DNA from: an uncultured Angelakisella sp.
GTDB taxonomy: Bacteria > Bacillota > Clostridia > Oscillospirales > Ruminococcaceae
DNA: 64,000 bases
NCBI GenBank assembly: GCA_934524965.1
Contig: CAKSYU010000005.1
Location: 1 to 64,000 of the forward strand
Direction of reading: 5' to 3'
The number at the start of each line of letters is the position of its first letter. Position 1 is the stretch's first letter. A program made the translations under genes and the position numbers. The notes under the pieces are model-generated. The model was not told the origin of the DNA and searched no databases. It worked only from the letters and a program-made list of their open reading frames with translations. Shown here in pieces: positions 41,434-49,425 of this stretch.

Positions 41434-41526
41434 ATGAGCTCCGAACACATTTATATTCTTGCCATCGTCGCCGTTATTATCACCCTCGCGATCCGCAGGA
41501 TCCGCTGGTACGGCATAAACGGCTGA
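41434..41526 (+). CDS. Tiny membrane peptide 3 (30 aa, IRWYGING tail)
   Basis: AGGGAGGCGTTTTT, nearly identical to the site before peptide 2, precedes an ATG opening a 30-codon frame. It has SSEHIYILAIVAVIITLAI as helix and RRIRWYGING as tail. It is the most diverged of the trio but keeps the helix length, the I-R-x-Y-G core and the final Gly. It is followed by a 7-bp terminator. The long leader of 80-110 nt could carry regulation. Function is unknown. Confidence 0.72.
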   Translation: MSSEHIYILAIVAVIITLAIRRIRWYGING

Positions 41527-41559
41527 ATGATCTGAATGATACAGAAAAACGGCAAAAGC

Positions 41560-41585
41560 GGCAGGGGCGGCACCCTGCCTTTTTG
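41560..41585 (+). terminator. Terminator of tiny peptide gene 3
   Basis: A 7-bp stem GGCAGGG/CCCTGCC (41560-41566/41573-41579) is followed by five Ts. Confidence 0.75.
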
Positions 41586-41737
41586 CTGCAAAAATTTTTC
41601 TCCCTGACGGAAATTTTGCATTTTGCGGCTTTTCCTTTTATTACGGCTTTTATTTTGCCGTTCTGTGTGCTATACTATCATCGGATCACAGCGTCACAGG
41701 GCGCTGTCAACTTCATAGAAAACAAGAGGACCGTCCA

Positions 41738-43021
41738 ATGAAGAAACTCATTGTAAACGGCGCGGAGCAGCTCTACGGAGAGGTTTCCGCCGGCGGCGCA
41801 AAAAATGCCGCTGTAGCCATTATTCCCGCCACCGTACTGGCACGCGGACGCTGCGTGCTGGAAAATGTCCCCGATATCCACGATACCGAGCTGCTGTTTG
41901 CCATGCTGCGCGCCATGGGCGCCACCGTGGAAAAAACCGGACGCACCTCGGCGATCATTGATACTTCCACCCTTACCGAAGCCACCGTCCCGTACGAGCT
42001 TTCCAAGCATATGCGCGCCAGCTATTACTTCATCGGCTCGCTGCTGGGGCGCTTCGGGCAGGCGTGCGTTTCCATGCCCGGCGGCTGCAATTTCGGCGTC
42101 CGTCCCATCGATCAGCACATCAAGGGCTTCGAGCTGCTGGGTGCCGAGATCCGCATCGAAAACGGGCTCATCTATGCCGATACCAAGGGTATGCAGGGTG
42201 CGCACATCTACTTCGATCAGGTCTCGGTGGGCGCCACCATCAATGTCATGCTGGCAGCGGTCAAGGCGTCCGGCATGACCGTTCTCGAAAATGTGGCAAA
42301 GGAGCCGCATATCGTCGATCTTGCCAACTTCCTCAATTCCATGGGCGCGGATATCCGCGGCGCGGGTACCGATGTCATTAAGATCCGCGGTGTCGATGTG
42401 CTGCACGGCACCGATTACAGCATCATTCCCGACCAGATCGAAGCCGGCACCTACATGGCGGCGGCAGCGGCGGTCGGCGGCGATGTCCTTGTCAAGAATG
42501 TGATCCCCAAGCACCTCGAGCCCATCACCGCCAAGCTGCGGGAGGCGGGCGCCACCATCACCGAGGGCGATGACTGGGTGCGGGTCGTCCGTACCGGCGC
42601 GCTGCGCCGCATCAACCTCAAAACCATGCCGCACCCCGGCTTCCCCACCGATATGCAGCCCCAGATGGCTGCCATGCTCACCTGTGCCGAGGGGACAAGC
42701 ATCATCACCGAGGGCGTGTGGGATAACCGCTTCCGCTATACCGAGCAGCTGGTGCGCATGGGTGCCCGCATCACCGTAGACGGCAAGGTCGCCGTCATCG
42801 AGGGCGTCAAGGGACTTCAGGGCGCGCCGGTCAAGGCGTGCGATCTGCGCGGCGGCGCGGCGGTCATCATCGCCGGTCTGATGGCAAAGGGCACCACCGA
42901 GATCGAGGATACCCTGCACATCGAGCGCGGGTACGAGAATGTGGTGGAAAAGTTCGCCGGCATCGGCGCCGATCTCCACTATGTCACCCTGCCGGATCAG
43001 CCCCTCTCCGAGCAGGCATAA
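41738..43021 (+). CDS. murA: UDP-N-acetylglucosamine 1-carboxyvinyltransferase MurA
   Basis: MurA catalyses the first committed step of peptidoglycan synthesis, transferring enolpyruvate from PEP to UDP-GlcNAc, and is the fosfomycin target. The 427-residue length fits. Lys22-Asn23 in SAGGAKNAA and the catalytic Cys117 in SMPGGCNFGVRPIDQHI are present, so it is predicted fosfomycin-sensitive. FPTDMQPQMAAMLTCAEGTS and NRFRYTEQLVRMGA are further family motifs. It is the first gene of a murA-walJ-rlmH run, with a terminator directly after it. Confidence 0.96.
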   Translation: MKKLIVNGAEQLYGEVSAGGAKNAAVAIIPATVLARGRCVLENVPDIHDTELLFAMLRAMGATVEKTGRTSAIIDTSTLTEATVPYELSKHMRASYYFIGSLLGRFGQACVSMPGGCNFGVRPIDQHIKGFELLGAEIRIENGLIYADTKGMQGAHIYFDQVSVGATINVMLAAVKASGMTVLENVAKEPHIVDLANFLNSMGADIRGAGTDVIKIRGVDVLHGTDYSIIPDQIEAGTYMAAAAAVGGDVLVKNVIPKHLEPITAKLREAGATITEGDDWVRVVRTGALRRINLKTMPHPGFPTDMQPQMAAMLTCAEGTSIITEGVWDNRFRYTEQLVRMGARITVDGKVAVIEGVKGLQGAPVKACDLRGGAAVIIAGLMAKGTTEIEDTLHIERGYENVVEKFAGIGADLHYVTLPDQPLSEQA

Positions 43022-43047
43022 AGCCCAGATCCAGTTTTAATAAACCG

Positions 43048-43082
43048 AGCCGGAGCCGAGACCGTTCTGCTCCGGCTTTTTC
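43048..43082 (+). terminator. Terminator after murA
   Basis: A 9-bp stem AGCCGGAGC/GCTCCGGCT (43048-43056/43069-43077) is followed by a T run. Confidence 0.8.
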
Positions 43083-43096
43083 CGTTCTTCGCAAAC

Positions 43097-43182
43097 AGGG
43101 TGCGGCGCGCCCCGCATTCCGGCTCGTGCCGCCCACAGCAAACGGGCGCCCCTCCGCCGCAGGGCGGGGCGCGCCGCACCCT
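43097..43182. repeat. Long-stem degenerate four-way-junction repeat
   Basis: A perfect 19-bp outer stem (43097-43115/43164-43182) encloses 48 nt with only weak hairpins, such as CGGC/GCCG around 43120-43131. It resembles the repeat family with decayed inner arms. It ends about 29 nt before the WalJ-like gene. Confidence 0.5.
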
Positions 43183-43210
43183 CATCTATCTCTTCCCCCG
43201 AGGTGACAGC

Positions 43211-43996
43211 ATGGTAACATTTTATCCGCTCTCCAGCGGCAGCAGCGGCAACAGCTGCTATCTTTCCGCCGGCGAGGGGCAGGGCGGTCTGCTCATTGAT
43301 GCGGGCATCTCCGCCCGCCGTATCCGGCAGACCCTCTGCGATGCCAATATCGACCCCGCCGGTCTGCGGGGGATCCTTATCACCCACGACCACGCCGACC
43401 ATGTGGCAGGGCTGCGGGTGCTGGCAAAGCAGCTTCGCCTGCCGGTGTACGCCACCGCCGGCACGCTGGAGCGCCTGACCGCATTGGTAGAGGCGGGTAC
43501 CCGCCTGATCCCGCTGGAAGCGGAGCAGGAGATCGCCGGTATGGGCGTGCGGTGGTTCGCCACCCAGCACGATGCTCCCGATTCCTGCGGCTTCCGCATC
43601 GAGGCGGGCAGCCGCAACATCGGCTTTGCCACCGACCTGGGGTGCGTCACCCCCACCGTGTGGGAGCACCTTTTGGGCAGTCACCTCACCGTGCTGGAAT
43701 CCAATTACGAGGACAGTGTCCTCATGAACTGCGGCTACCCCTATTATCTCAAGCAGCGTATCCGCTCGGAGTACGGGCACCTTTCCAATGCCGAAGCCGC
43801 CCGCACCGTCACGGAGCTGGCACAGCGCGGCACGGCGCACTTTGTGCTGGCGCACCTCAGCCGGGAGAGCAATACCCCCGCCTTGGCGCGCGGCAATACC
43901 GAAGCGGCGCTTGCCACCGCCGGTATGCAGCCGGAGCGGGATTACCGCCTGTGGGTCGCCCCGCGGGACTGCGCCGGCAGCATGATCCGTTTTTGA
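43211..43996 (+). CDS. MBL-fold metallohydrolase, WalJ/YycJ-like
   Basis: This 261-residue metallo-beta-lactamase-fold protein is of the YycJ/WalJ group, linked to DNA processing and cell-wall stress in Firmicutes. The start at 43211 (MVTFYPLSSGSSGNSCYL, a strong family signature) follows a GAGGTGAC site. The metal motif ITHDHADHV and a later FATDLGCV and LSRESNTPALA are present. It lies 11 nt upstream of rlmH. The longer open frame to the left covers the long-stem repeat and is not used. Confidence 0.88.
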   Translation: MVTFYPLSSGSSGNSCYLSAGEGQGGLLIDAGISARRIRQTLCDANIDPAGLRGILITHDHADHVAGLRVLAKQLRLPVYATAGTLERLTALVEAGTRLIPLEAEQEIAGMGVRWFATQHDAPDSCGFRIEAGSRNIGFATDLGCVTPTVWEHLLGSHLTVLESNYEDSVLMNCGYPYYLKQRIRSEYGHLSNAEAARTVTELAQRGTAHFVLAHLSRESNTPALARGNTEAALATAGMQPERDYRLWVAPRDCAGSMIRF

Positions 43997-44007
43997 GGAG
44001 GAGAAAC

Positions 44008-44481
44008 ATGCTGAAAATACAGCTCATCGCCATCGGCAAGGTCAAGGAGGACTGGATGCGGCAGGGCATCGCCGAGTATCAGAAGCGGCTGGGCGCCTAC
44101 TGCCGGTTCGAGATCATCGAGCTGGAGGAATACCGCCTGCCGGATAATCCCTCGGAAGCCGAGATCGCCCGCGGTCTGGAGGAGGAGGGGAACCGAATTC
44201 TCAAGAAGGCGTCGGGGCTTATCTTCCCGCTCTGCATCGAGGGGGAGATGCTCACCTCTCCGCAGCTTGCCCAGCTGATCGCCGCCTCCGCGCAGAAAAG
44301 CGGCTGCCTCAGCTTTATCATCGGCGGCAGCTACGGGCTTTCCCCACAGGTCAAGGCAGCAGCCGCCCGCCGGATCAGCTTCTCCCGCCTCACCTTCCCG
44401 CACCAGCTCGCCCGTGTGCTGCTGTGCGAGCAGCTCTACCGCGCCTGCTCCATTAACGCCGGCGCCAAGTATCATAAATAA
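44008..44481 (+). CDS. rlmH: 23S rRNA pseudouridine1915 N3-methyltransferase RlmH
   Basis: This 157-residue SPOUT methyltransferase modifies pseudouridine 1915 in helix 69 of 23S rRNA. Family motifs are IQLIAIGKVKEDW, LCIEGEMLTSPQLA, FIIGGSYGLSPQVKAAA and RISFSRLTFPHQLARVLLCEQLYRA. The end AGAKYHK matches the typical YHK terminus. The start at 44008 has GAGGAGGAGAAAC. It is the last gene of the murA-walJ-rlmH run, followed by a terminator. Confidence 0.95.
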   Translation: MLKIQLIAIGKVKEDWMRQGIAEYQKRLGAYCRFEIIELEEYRLPDNPSEAEIARGLEEEGNRILKKASGLIFPLCIEGEMLTSPQLAQLIAASAQKSGCLSFIIGGSYGLSPQVKAAAARRISFSRLTFPHQLARVLLCEQLYRACSINAGAKYHK

Positions 44482-44485
44482 TGCT

Positions 44486-44520
44486 TCCCCCCGCAGCCCA
44501 TAGCTTCGGGGGGATTTTTC
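44486..44520 (+). terminator. Terminator after rlmH
   Basis: TCCCCCC (44486-44492) pairs with GGGGGGA (44508-44514), followed by five Ts. Confidence 0.8.
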
Positions 44521-45806
44521 TGCTTTATCGCCTACCGGCGGGGCAAAATCGTTTCCCACTCCGTCCGCCTTGCGGTGCCCGAAAAAATCTTCGCGCTGCT
44601 CGCTTGCTCGATTTTTTCGACCGCTGCGGATGCTCCGCCTCGCTGCATCTGCCACAGGCAGCGCTCGGCTCTGCATCCCACTCCCCGCGACCCATAGCCT
44701 CCCCTGTGTAAGGGGAGGTGGCGAATGAAATGAGCCGGAGGGGTTGCCGGCAGAAACTATGGAAATAATCCCATCTCGCCTATCGGCGTCGCAAAGTTTT
44801 AATTAGGGCTTGGTTACTCCGCCTACCGGCGGGGTGGTACTTTTGCACCGCCTCGTCGGACGCAACCTCCGCTTCAATCGGGCAGACCCTCCGCTATGCT
44901 GCGGGCAGCCCTTTCCGCTGTGGTGCGTCCTCCTCTCCCCACAAGGTCTTACGACCTTGCGGGGACCCCAAATTCCAAAAGCGTTTTAGGGCTGCTGCCC
45001 TAAAAACCCACATCGCTTGGCTGCGCTGGATACGGATATTGTTTTTCTGCAGCAGCAGAAAAACAAATCCGTACGGCGCGCAGATGCGCTCAAAAAGTGT
45101 CTGCGACGCATTTTTATCGCCCGCGCGCTGGAGCGCGAAGGGCGAACCACCACCCCTCTCCCCTCCTCTGAGGAGGGGAACTAAGCCACAGGTGGGCTAA
45201 CACTTGCGAGTTGGCTGCGCCTTTATGTTCATAGCAGTCGGCACTTGCCGAGCGCTGAAGTAAGACAAGCAGGAAGTGGGACAGGAACCCCCTCCCCCGC
45301 TTCGGGGGAGGGGAGGGGAAGGGGGCAGATGTGCCCACAGCCCCTTGTAAGCACCGTTTAGCCCACGCTTCGGGAAGCTGCCCTTTGGCTTTCCGAGCGG
45401 GCGTTCCGGTGCGTCGGGGTCTCGGGGTGTCCCCGAGCGTGTTTTGCAATAGGGGACCCCGACGGGTCGTACGACCCGTTGGGGAAAGGAGGAACGGCGG
45501 AGCGTTGGAGGGTTGTCTATTCCATGGGAATAGCGACCTGACATGGAGCGTAGCCCGCGACGACGCGCACGAGCAAAAGGAAGTCCCCGCCGGATAGGCG
45601 TACAAGCCTGAACCTTTTATGAGGTTTTGCCCCGCCGTTAGGCGACAACAAACCATCGCCATAACCAATATCACCGATCCACTGCGATCTTCCCACCAAA
45701 AAAGCCCCCTTTCGGGAGCTTAGTTGTAAATTTATTGTAAATCTTTGTGCGAATTCAACACTTTCACTGCAAATCTGGTCGATTTCGTCCGTATTAGTGG
45801 AGGGGG
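44521..45806. other. 1.3-kb gene-free, repeat-like region
   Basis: No supported gene is present: open frames here lack ribosome-binding sites, are Pro/Arg/Ser-rich and occur on both strands. The stretch is a patchwork of short palindromes, such as CCTCCCC/GGGGAGG at 44698-44719, AAGGTC/GACCTT at 44942-44957, CCCCTCC/GGAGGGG near 45160-45180, CCTCCCCCGC/GGGGGAGG at 45288-45312, and ACGGGTCG/CGACCCGT at 45460-45479. It looks like decayed mobile or intergenic repeat material. A non-coding RNA cannot be excluded. Confidence 0.55.
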
Positions 45807-46436
45807 TCACTCCACCCCGTCCAGCAGCCGCTGCAAATTCTCCGCGAACTTCCCCAGATGGAATCCGTCCATCAGCCGGTGGTTCGCGTCAATGGAGTAG
45901 GGGAGCGTCAGCCGCCCGTCCGCTTCCCTGCGGTACTTCCCCCAAACCACCTGCGGCGTCCCGTCGTTAGGACCCTCCCGGTTGTTCAGTACACCGGTAA
46001 AGTCCAGCCACGGCAGGCAGCTCAGGTAGATCAGCCCCTCCATCTGCTCGTCCGTCTGGTCCAGCAGTCCGCTTTGCGCTGCGCTTTTTTCGGCTGTCCT
46101 CCGGCAGAATTCCGCAGGCTCCGGCGTCATTTCCACCGTCACTATGTGGAATAATTCGCTCCCCGCGCGCAGGTCGGTCAGGCTCGGGATCAGCTCCCCT
46201 ACGCGCACGGGCGCGCCGCCCGCAAGCCGGTAGTGAAAGTTTTCGATCGGCTCCATGGCACGGATGCTGTACCAGCACAGCGCATAGTAAAAGCTCACTC
46301 CGTTTTCCTTGCACCAGCGGTGCAGTCGGGTCACATTAAGCCGGAAAGTGACCCCAAGGTAGGGGAATTGCTGGGCGGAAAACAGCTTGTAGTGTTCCCG
46401 CCGGTCCCAGGTGTTCAGGTCAATGGGCTGTGCCAT
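45807..46436 (-). CDS. Chloramphenicol acetyltransferase-like protein
   Basis: This 209-residue protein has the CAT fold: the N-terminus IDLNTWDRREHYKLFSAQQFPYLGVTF, a middle SFYYALCWYSIRAME, and the catalytic His motif NHRLMDGFH near the C-terminus (HxxxDG). Type A CATs inactivate chloramphenicol by acetyl-CoA transfer, but many chromosomal relatives act on other substrates. Resistance should therefore not be assumed. It is alone on the minus strand at the edge of the repeat-like region. A perfect four-way-junction repeat lies about 75 nt upstream of its start. Confidence 0.82.
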   Translation of the reverse strand: MAQPIDLNTWDRREHYKLFSAQQFPYLGVTFRLNVTRLHRWCKENGVSFYYALCWYSIRAMEPIENFHYRLAGGAPVRVGELIPSLTDLRAGSELFHIVTVEMTPEPAEFCRRTAEKSAAQSGLLDQTDEQMEGLIYLSCLPWLDFTGVLNNREGPNDGTPQVVWGKYRREADGRLTLPYSIDANHRLMDGFHLGKFAENLQRLLDGVE

Positions 46437-46511
46437 ATCGGTTCCTCCCGTTTCGCCTTACGGCAGATTTGGTTACTGCGTCTTTTGCGGCTTTGCCAAA
46501 AAGCCCCATTG

Positions 46512-46592
46512 CGCCCGCAGGGCGTTTTTGCTCCGCAAAAACTGACGGTCTGCGACCGTCAAGCCCGCCTGCGGCGGGCTGCCCTGCGGGCG
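46512..46592. repeat. Four-way-junction repeat, copy C (perfect)
   Basis: The outer stem 46512-46523/46581-46592 is a perfect 12 bp. Three abutting 8-bp perfect hairpins lie inside: 46524-46531/46535-46542 (loop tcc), 46543-46550/46554-46561 (loop tgc) and 46562-46569/46573-46580 (loop tgc). No base is unpaired at the junction. It lies between the CAT-like gene and nfnB. Confidence 0.9.
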
Positions 46593-46632
46593 TCTCCCCG
46601 CCGGTCTCCCGCCGCAATTTTCAGCAAAGCTT

Positions 46633-48045
46633 TTAGTCCCAGGCGGCGGCTTCGCCGCTCAGGTATTCGTCGATCTCCTTTGCCGCCTGCCGTCCGGCAC
46701 CCATTGCCAGAATGACGGTGGCGGCACCGGTCACGGCGTCGCCGCCGGCAAAAACGGCAGGCATGGTGGTGCGGCAGCTCTTTTCGGCGGTCAGCAGCCG
46801 TCCCCGCCGGTCGGCATCAAGGTGGGGGGTGGTGCGGTGCAGCAGCGGGTTCGGTGTGGTGCCGATCGCCATGATAACGGCGTCACAGGGCAGGGTGAAT
46901 TGGGCACCCGGCAGCACCTCGGGGCGGCGGCGACCGCTTTCGTCCGGTTCGCCCAGCACCATGGTGTCGCACCGTATGCCGGCGACAAAGCCGTTTTCGT
47001 CTCCCAGGATCTCCACGGGGTTGGTCAGCAGCCGGAAGGTGACGCCCTCCTCTTCGGCGTGCTCCACCTCCTCGGCTCTTGCCGGCAGCTCCTCCCGTCC
47101 CCGCCGGTAAACGATGGTCACTTCGGCGCCGCAGCGCAGGGCACAGCGCGCCGCGTCCATCGCCACATTGCCGCCGCCGACCACCACCACATGCTTGGCG
47201 GGCATTAGGGGGGTCATGGCGTCCGGCTGGGCGGCATGCATCAAGTTGATGCGGGTCAGCCATTCATTGGCGGAAAAGACGCCGCACAGCGTCTCGCCGG
47301 GAATGCCCATAAAGTTGGGCAGCCCCGCCCCGCTGCCAAGAAACACGGCGGAAAAGCCGCGGTTCAGCAGCTCCTGCACCGGCAGGGTGCGACCGATGAC
47401 GGTATCCGTTTCGAGGGTGACGCCCAGCTTTTGCAGAGCGGCGACCTCCTCGCTTAAAATGCTTTTCGGCAGGCGGAACGCCGGAATGCCGTAAGCCAGC
47501 ACGCCGCCGGCGGTGTGCAGTGCCTCAAAAACGGTGACGGAATAGCCCATTCTTGCCAGTTCGCCCGCGCAGGCAAGCCCGGCGGGACCGGAGCCGACCA
47601 CCGCCACCTTTTTGCCCTTTTCTTCGGGACGGGGCAGGAAATTCGTTTCGGGGTGGGTGCGGTGCCAATCGGCAACAAAGCGCTCCAGCCGCCCGATGGC
47701 AACGCTTTCCCCCTTTTTGCCGCGGACGCAGACCGCCTGACACTGGCTTTCCTGCGGACAGACCCTACCGCAGACGGCGGGCAGGGTGTTATCTGCCGAA
47801 AGGATCTGCCAGGCGGCGGCAAAGTCGCCCTCGGCGACCCTGGCGATAAACTGCGGGATATGCACCCCGACGGGGCAGCCGGAACGGCAGGGGGCGTTGG
47901 GGCAATCGAGGCAGCGGCGCGCCTCCCCGATGGCGGTATTTTCATCATAGCCCAGTGCTACCTCCTCAAAATTGCAGCGGCGGCAGTCAGGGGACTGCAC
48001 CGGCATGGGGGCGGCGGCAGGGGAGAGGTTAAGATCTTTTTTCAC
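46633..48045 (-). CDS. nfnB: NfnB/GltA-type NAD(P)H-dependent flavoprotein
   Basis: This 470-residue protein has an N-terminal Fe-S domain (CRRCNFEEVALGYDENTAIGEARRCLDCPNAPCRSGCPVGVHIP) and two nucleotide-binding domains (VAVVGSGPAGLACAGELARMGYSVTVFE, VVVVGGGNVAMDAARCAL). It matches the small glutamate synthase subunit family, which includes NfnB. Because the nfnA partner lies directly upstream, NfnB of the electron-bifurcating ferredoxin:NADP transhydrogenase is the better call. The GTG start at 48045 has AGAGGAA upstream; the open frame continues further but through a hairpin repeat. A glutamate synthase large subunit is not nearby. Confidence 0.85.
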   Translation of the reverse strand: MKKDLNLSPAAAPMPVQSPDCRRCNFEEVALGYDENTAIGEARRCLDCPNAPCRSGCPVGVHIPQFIARVAEGDFAAAWQILSADNTLPAVCGRVCPQESQCQAVCVRGKKGESVAIGRLERFVADWHRTHPETNFLPRPEEKGKKVAVVGSGPAGLACAGELARMGYSVTVFEALHTAGGVLAYGIPAFRLPKSILSEEVAALQKLGVTLETDTVIGRTLPVQELLNRGFSAVFLGSGAGLPNFMGIPGETLCGVFSANEWLTRINLMHAAQPDAMTPLMPAKHVVVVGGGNVAMDAARCALRCGAEVTIVYRRGREELPARAEEVEHAEEEGVTFRLLTNPVEILGDENGFVAGIRCDTMVLGEPDESGRRRPEVLPGAQFTLPCDAVIMAIGTTPNPLLHRTTPHLDADRRGRLLTAEKSCRTTMPAVFAGGDAVTGAATVILAMGAGRQAAKEIDEYLSGEAAAWD

Positions 48046-48096
48046 GGGAATTCCTCTTTTCGGGGTAAAATAGGAGATACGGAAAGACTGGGGAGA

Positions 48097-48184
48097 ACCG
48101 CCCGAAGGGCGTTTCGGCGCAGCCGAAACCGGCGGTCGCAGACCGCCGAAGCCGTCCCGCGGGACGGCTTGCCCTTCGGGCGGT
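48097..48184. repeat. Four-way-junction repeat, copy D (perfect)
   Basis: The outer stem 48097-48110/48171-48184 is a perfect 14 bp. Inner hairpins are 48111-48118/48122-48129 (8 bp, loop gca), 48130-48137/48141-48148 (8 bp, loop gca) and 48149-48157/48162-48170 (9 bp, loop cgcg). No base is unpaired at the junction. It lies inside the nfnA-nfnB operon. Confidence 0.9.
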
Positions 48185-48217
48185 GCGGCCCAGCCGGAGG
48201 TTCCGGTCAAGGCGGTG

Positions 48218-49063
48218 TTATTTCGGCTCCAGCCCCAGAAGGCGGCAGGCAGCCTCGCGGCTTTGCTGCTCCTGCGGGCGGTAAATTCTGCCGCGGCGGA
48301 TCGCTTCGGCAAAATCCACCTGATGCCCGTCGAATTCCGGTCCGTCCACACAGGCAAAGCGGACCTCGCCGCCGACGGTAAGGCGGCAGCAGCCGCACAT
48401 ACCGGTGCCGTCGATCATAATGGGGTTCATGCTGACGGTGCAGGGGGTCTGATAACGGGCGGTGAGGTCGCTGACCGCTTTCATCATGGGCAGCGGACCG
48501 ATGGCAAACACCATATCGAACCGTTCACCCTCCTGTAAAAGCCGCTCCAGCGCGCCGGTGACAAAGCCCTTTTCGCCGGCGGTGCCGTCATCGCTGCACA
48601 GCAGGAAGCGGTCGCTGGCTTCGGTCATCTCCTGCTCCAGAATAACCTGCGGCTTACCGCGAAAGCCGGCAATGGCGGTGACACGGCAGCCCTGACGGTG
48701 CAGGGCGGCGGCGGTGGGCAGGGCGATGGCGCAGCCCAGTCCTCCGCCGATGACGGCGGCATTGCGGTAACCCTCGATGTGGCTGGGACACCCCAAGGGT
48801 CCCGCAAAGGTGGGGAGGCTGTCGCCCACCGAAAGGCTGTCCAGCAGCAGGGTGGTGCCGCCGACGACCTGATAGACGATGGTGACGGTGCCGGCTGCGG
48901 GGTCAAAATCCGAGATGGTGAGGGGGATACGCTCGGCGTCCTCGGTGGGACGCAGAATGATGAACTGACCGGCAGCGGCGTGGGTGGCGACTTCCGGCGC
49001 CGAGACGACCATGCGGCTGATGCCTGCCGCAAGGGTTTCCTTGCGGAGAATGGGTGCTTTCAT
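48218..49063 (-). CDS. nfnA: NfnA-type ferredoxin-NADP reductase subunit
   Basis: This 281-residue subunit is of the NfnA/SudB family. It has an FAD-binding domain (GQFIILRPTEDAERIPLTISD), an NAD-binding domain (NAAVIGGGLGCAIALPTAAAL) and a C-terminal [2Fe-2S] site (DGTGMCGCCRLTV and FACVDGPEFDGHQVDF). With NfnB it should form the bifurcating transhydrogenase that balances NADH, NADPH and reduced ferredoxin in anaerobes. It is upstream of nfnB on the minus strand; the 172-nt gap contains a perfect four-way-junction repeat. Confidence 0.87.
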   Translation of the reverse strand: MKAPILRKETLAAGISRMVVSAPEVATHAAAGQFIILRPTEDAERIPLTISDFDPAAGTVTIVYQVVGGTTLLLDSLSVGDSLPTFAGPLGCPSHIEGYRNAAVIGGGLGCAIALPTAAALHRQGCRVTAIAGFRGKPQVILEQEMTEASDRFLLCSDDGTAGEKGFVTGALERLLQEGERFDMVFAIGPLPMMKAVSDLTARYQTPCTVSMNPIMIDGTGMCGCCRLTVGGEVRFACVDGPEFDGHQVDFAEAIRRGRIYRPQEQQSREAACRLLGLEPK

Positions 49064-49164
49064 GGGGGATACCTGCTTTCTTTTCTACGAGGAATATAAG
49101 TCCGGATTATAGGACACGGCTTCTGCTATACTGGGGACAGTAAAGCGAAAGGGGCGTGCCGGAT

Positions 49165-49287
49165 ATGCGTTATGAGATGAAGTTTGTGCGGGGCCATGTG
49201 GAGATCTACGACGGGGAGGGGAACTTTGTGTTCTCCGCCGATAACGAGCGGGAGGCGGAGGAAGACCTGCAGCTGCTTTCCGCCTGA
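49165..49287 (+). CDS. Small acidic protein (40 aa)
   Basis: This 40-codon frame begins with an ATG at 49165 (MRYEMKFVRGHVEIYDGEGNFVFSADNEREAEEDL). AAAGGGGCG lies about 8-13 nt upstream and a TATACT-like -10 around 49125-49130. Alternating hydrophobic and charged residues suggest a compact beta-hairpin plus helix. It is divergent from nfnA and followed by a four-way-junction repeat. I recognise no family, but composition and signals favour a real gene. Confidence 0.6.
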   Translation: MRYEMKFVRGHVEIYDGEGNFVFSADNEREAEEDLQLLSA

Positions 49288-49307
49288 AGTAGGTGCGGGA
49301 GGCAGGT

Positions 49308-49396
49308 TCGGGCGGCAGCCCGACCGACCCGCAGGGTCGGTCAGCGCCCCCCAAGGGGGGCGTGCGGCGGCTTTGCCGCCGCGGGCTGCCGCCCGA
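49308..49396. repeat. Four-way-junction repeat, copy E
   Basis: The outer stem 49308-49321/49383-49396 is a perfect 14 bp. Inner hairpins are 49322-49330/49334-49342 (9 bp, loop gca), 49345-49351/49356-49362 (7-8 bp, loop caag) and 49364-49371/49375-49382 (8 bp, loop ttt). Only A49343 is clearly unpaired. It lies between the 40-aa gene and the lipid kinase gene. Confidence 0.85.
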
Positions 49397-49425
49397 TGCC
49401 CCCGCCTTATATTCCGATCCGCGCC

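Noticed and set aside
45114-45674. Minus-strand ORF of 186 codons in the gene-free region
   Set aside because: The translation is Pro/Arg/Ser-rich, the sequence is dominated by palindromes, other frames are equally open, and no ribosome-binding site is present.
45807-46436. Chloramphenicol resistance gene
   Set aside because: The CAT fold and catalytic His are present, but chromosomal CAT-like proteins often have other substrates, and no mobile resistance context is seen.
46633-48045. Glutamate synthase small subunit (GltD)
   Set aside because: No large subunit is nearby, and an nfnA/sudB-type partner precedes it, so NfnB fits better.
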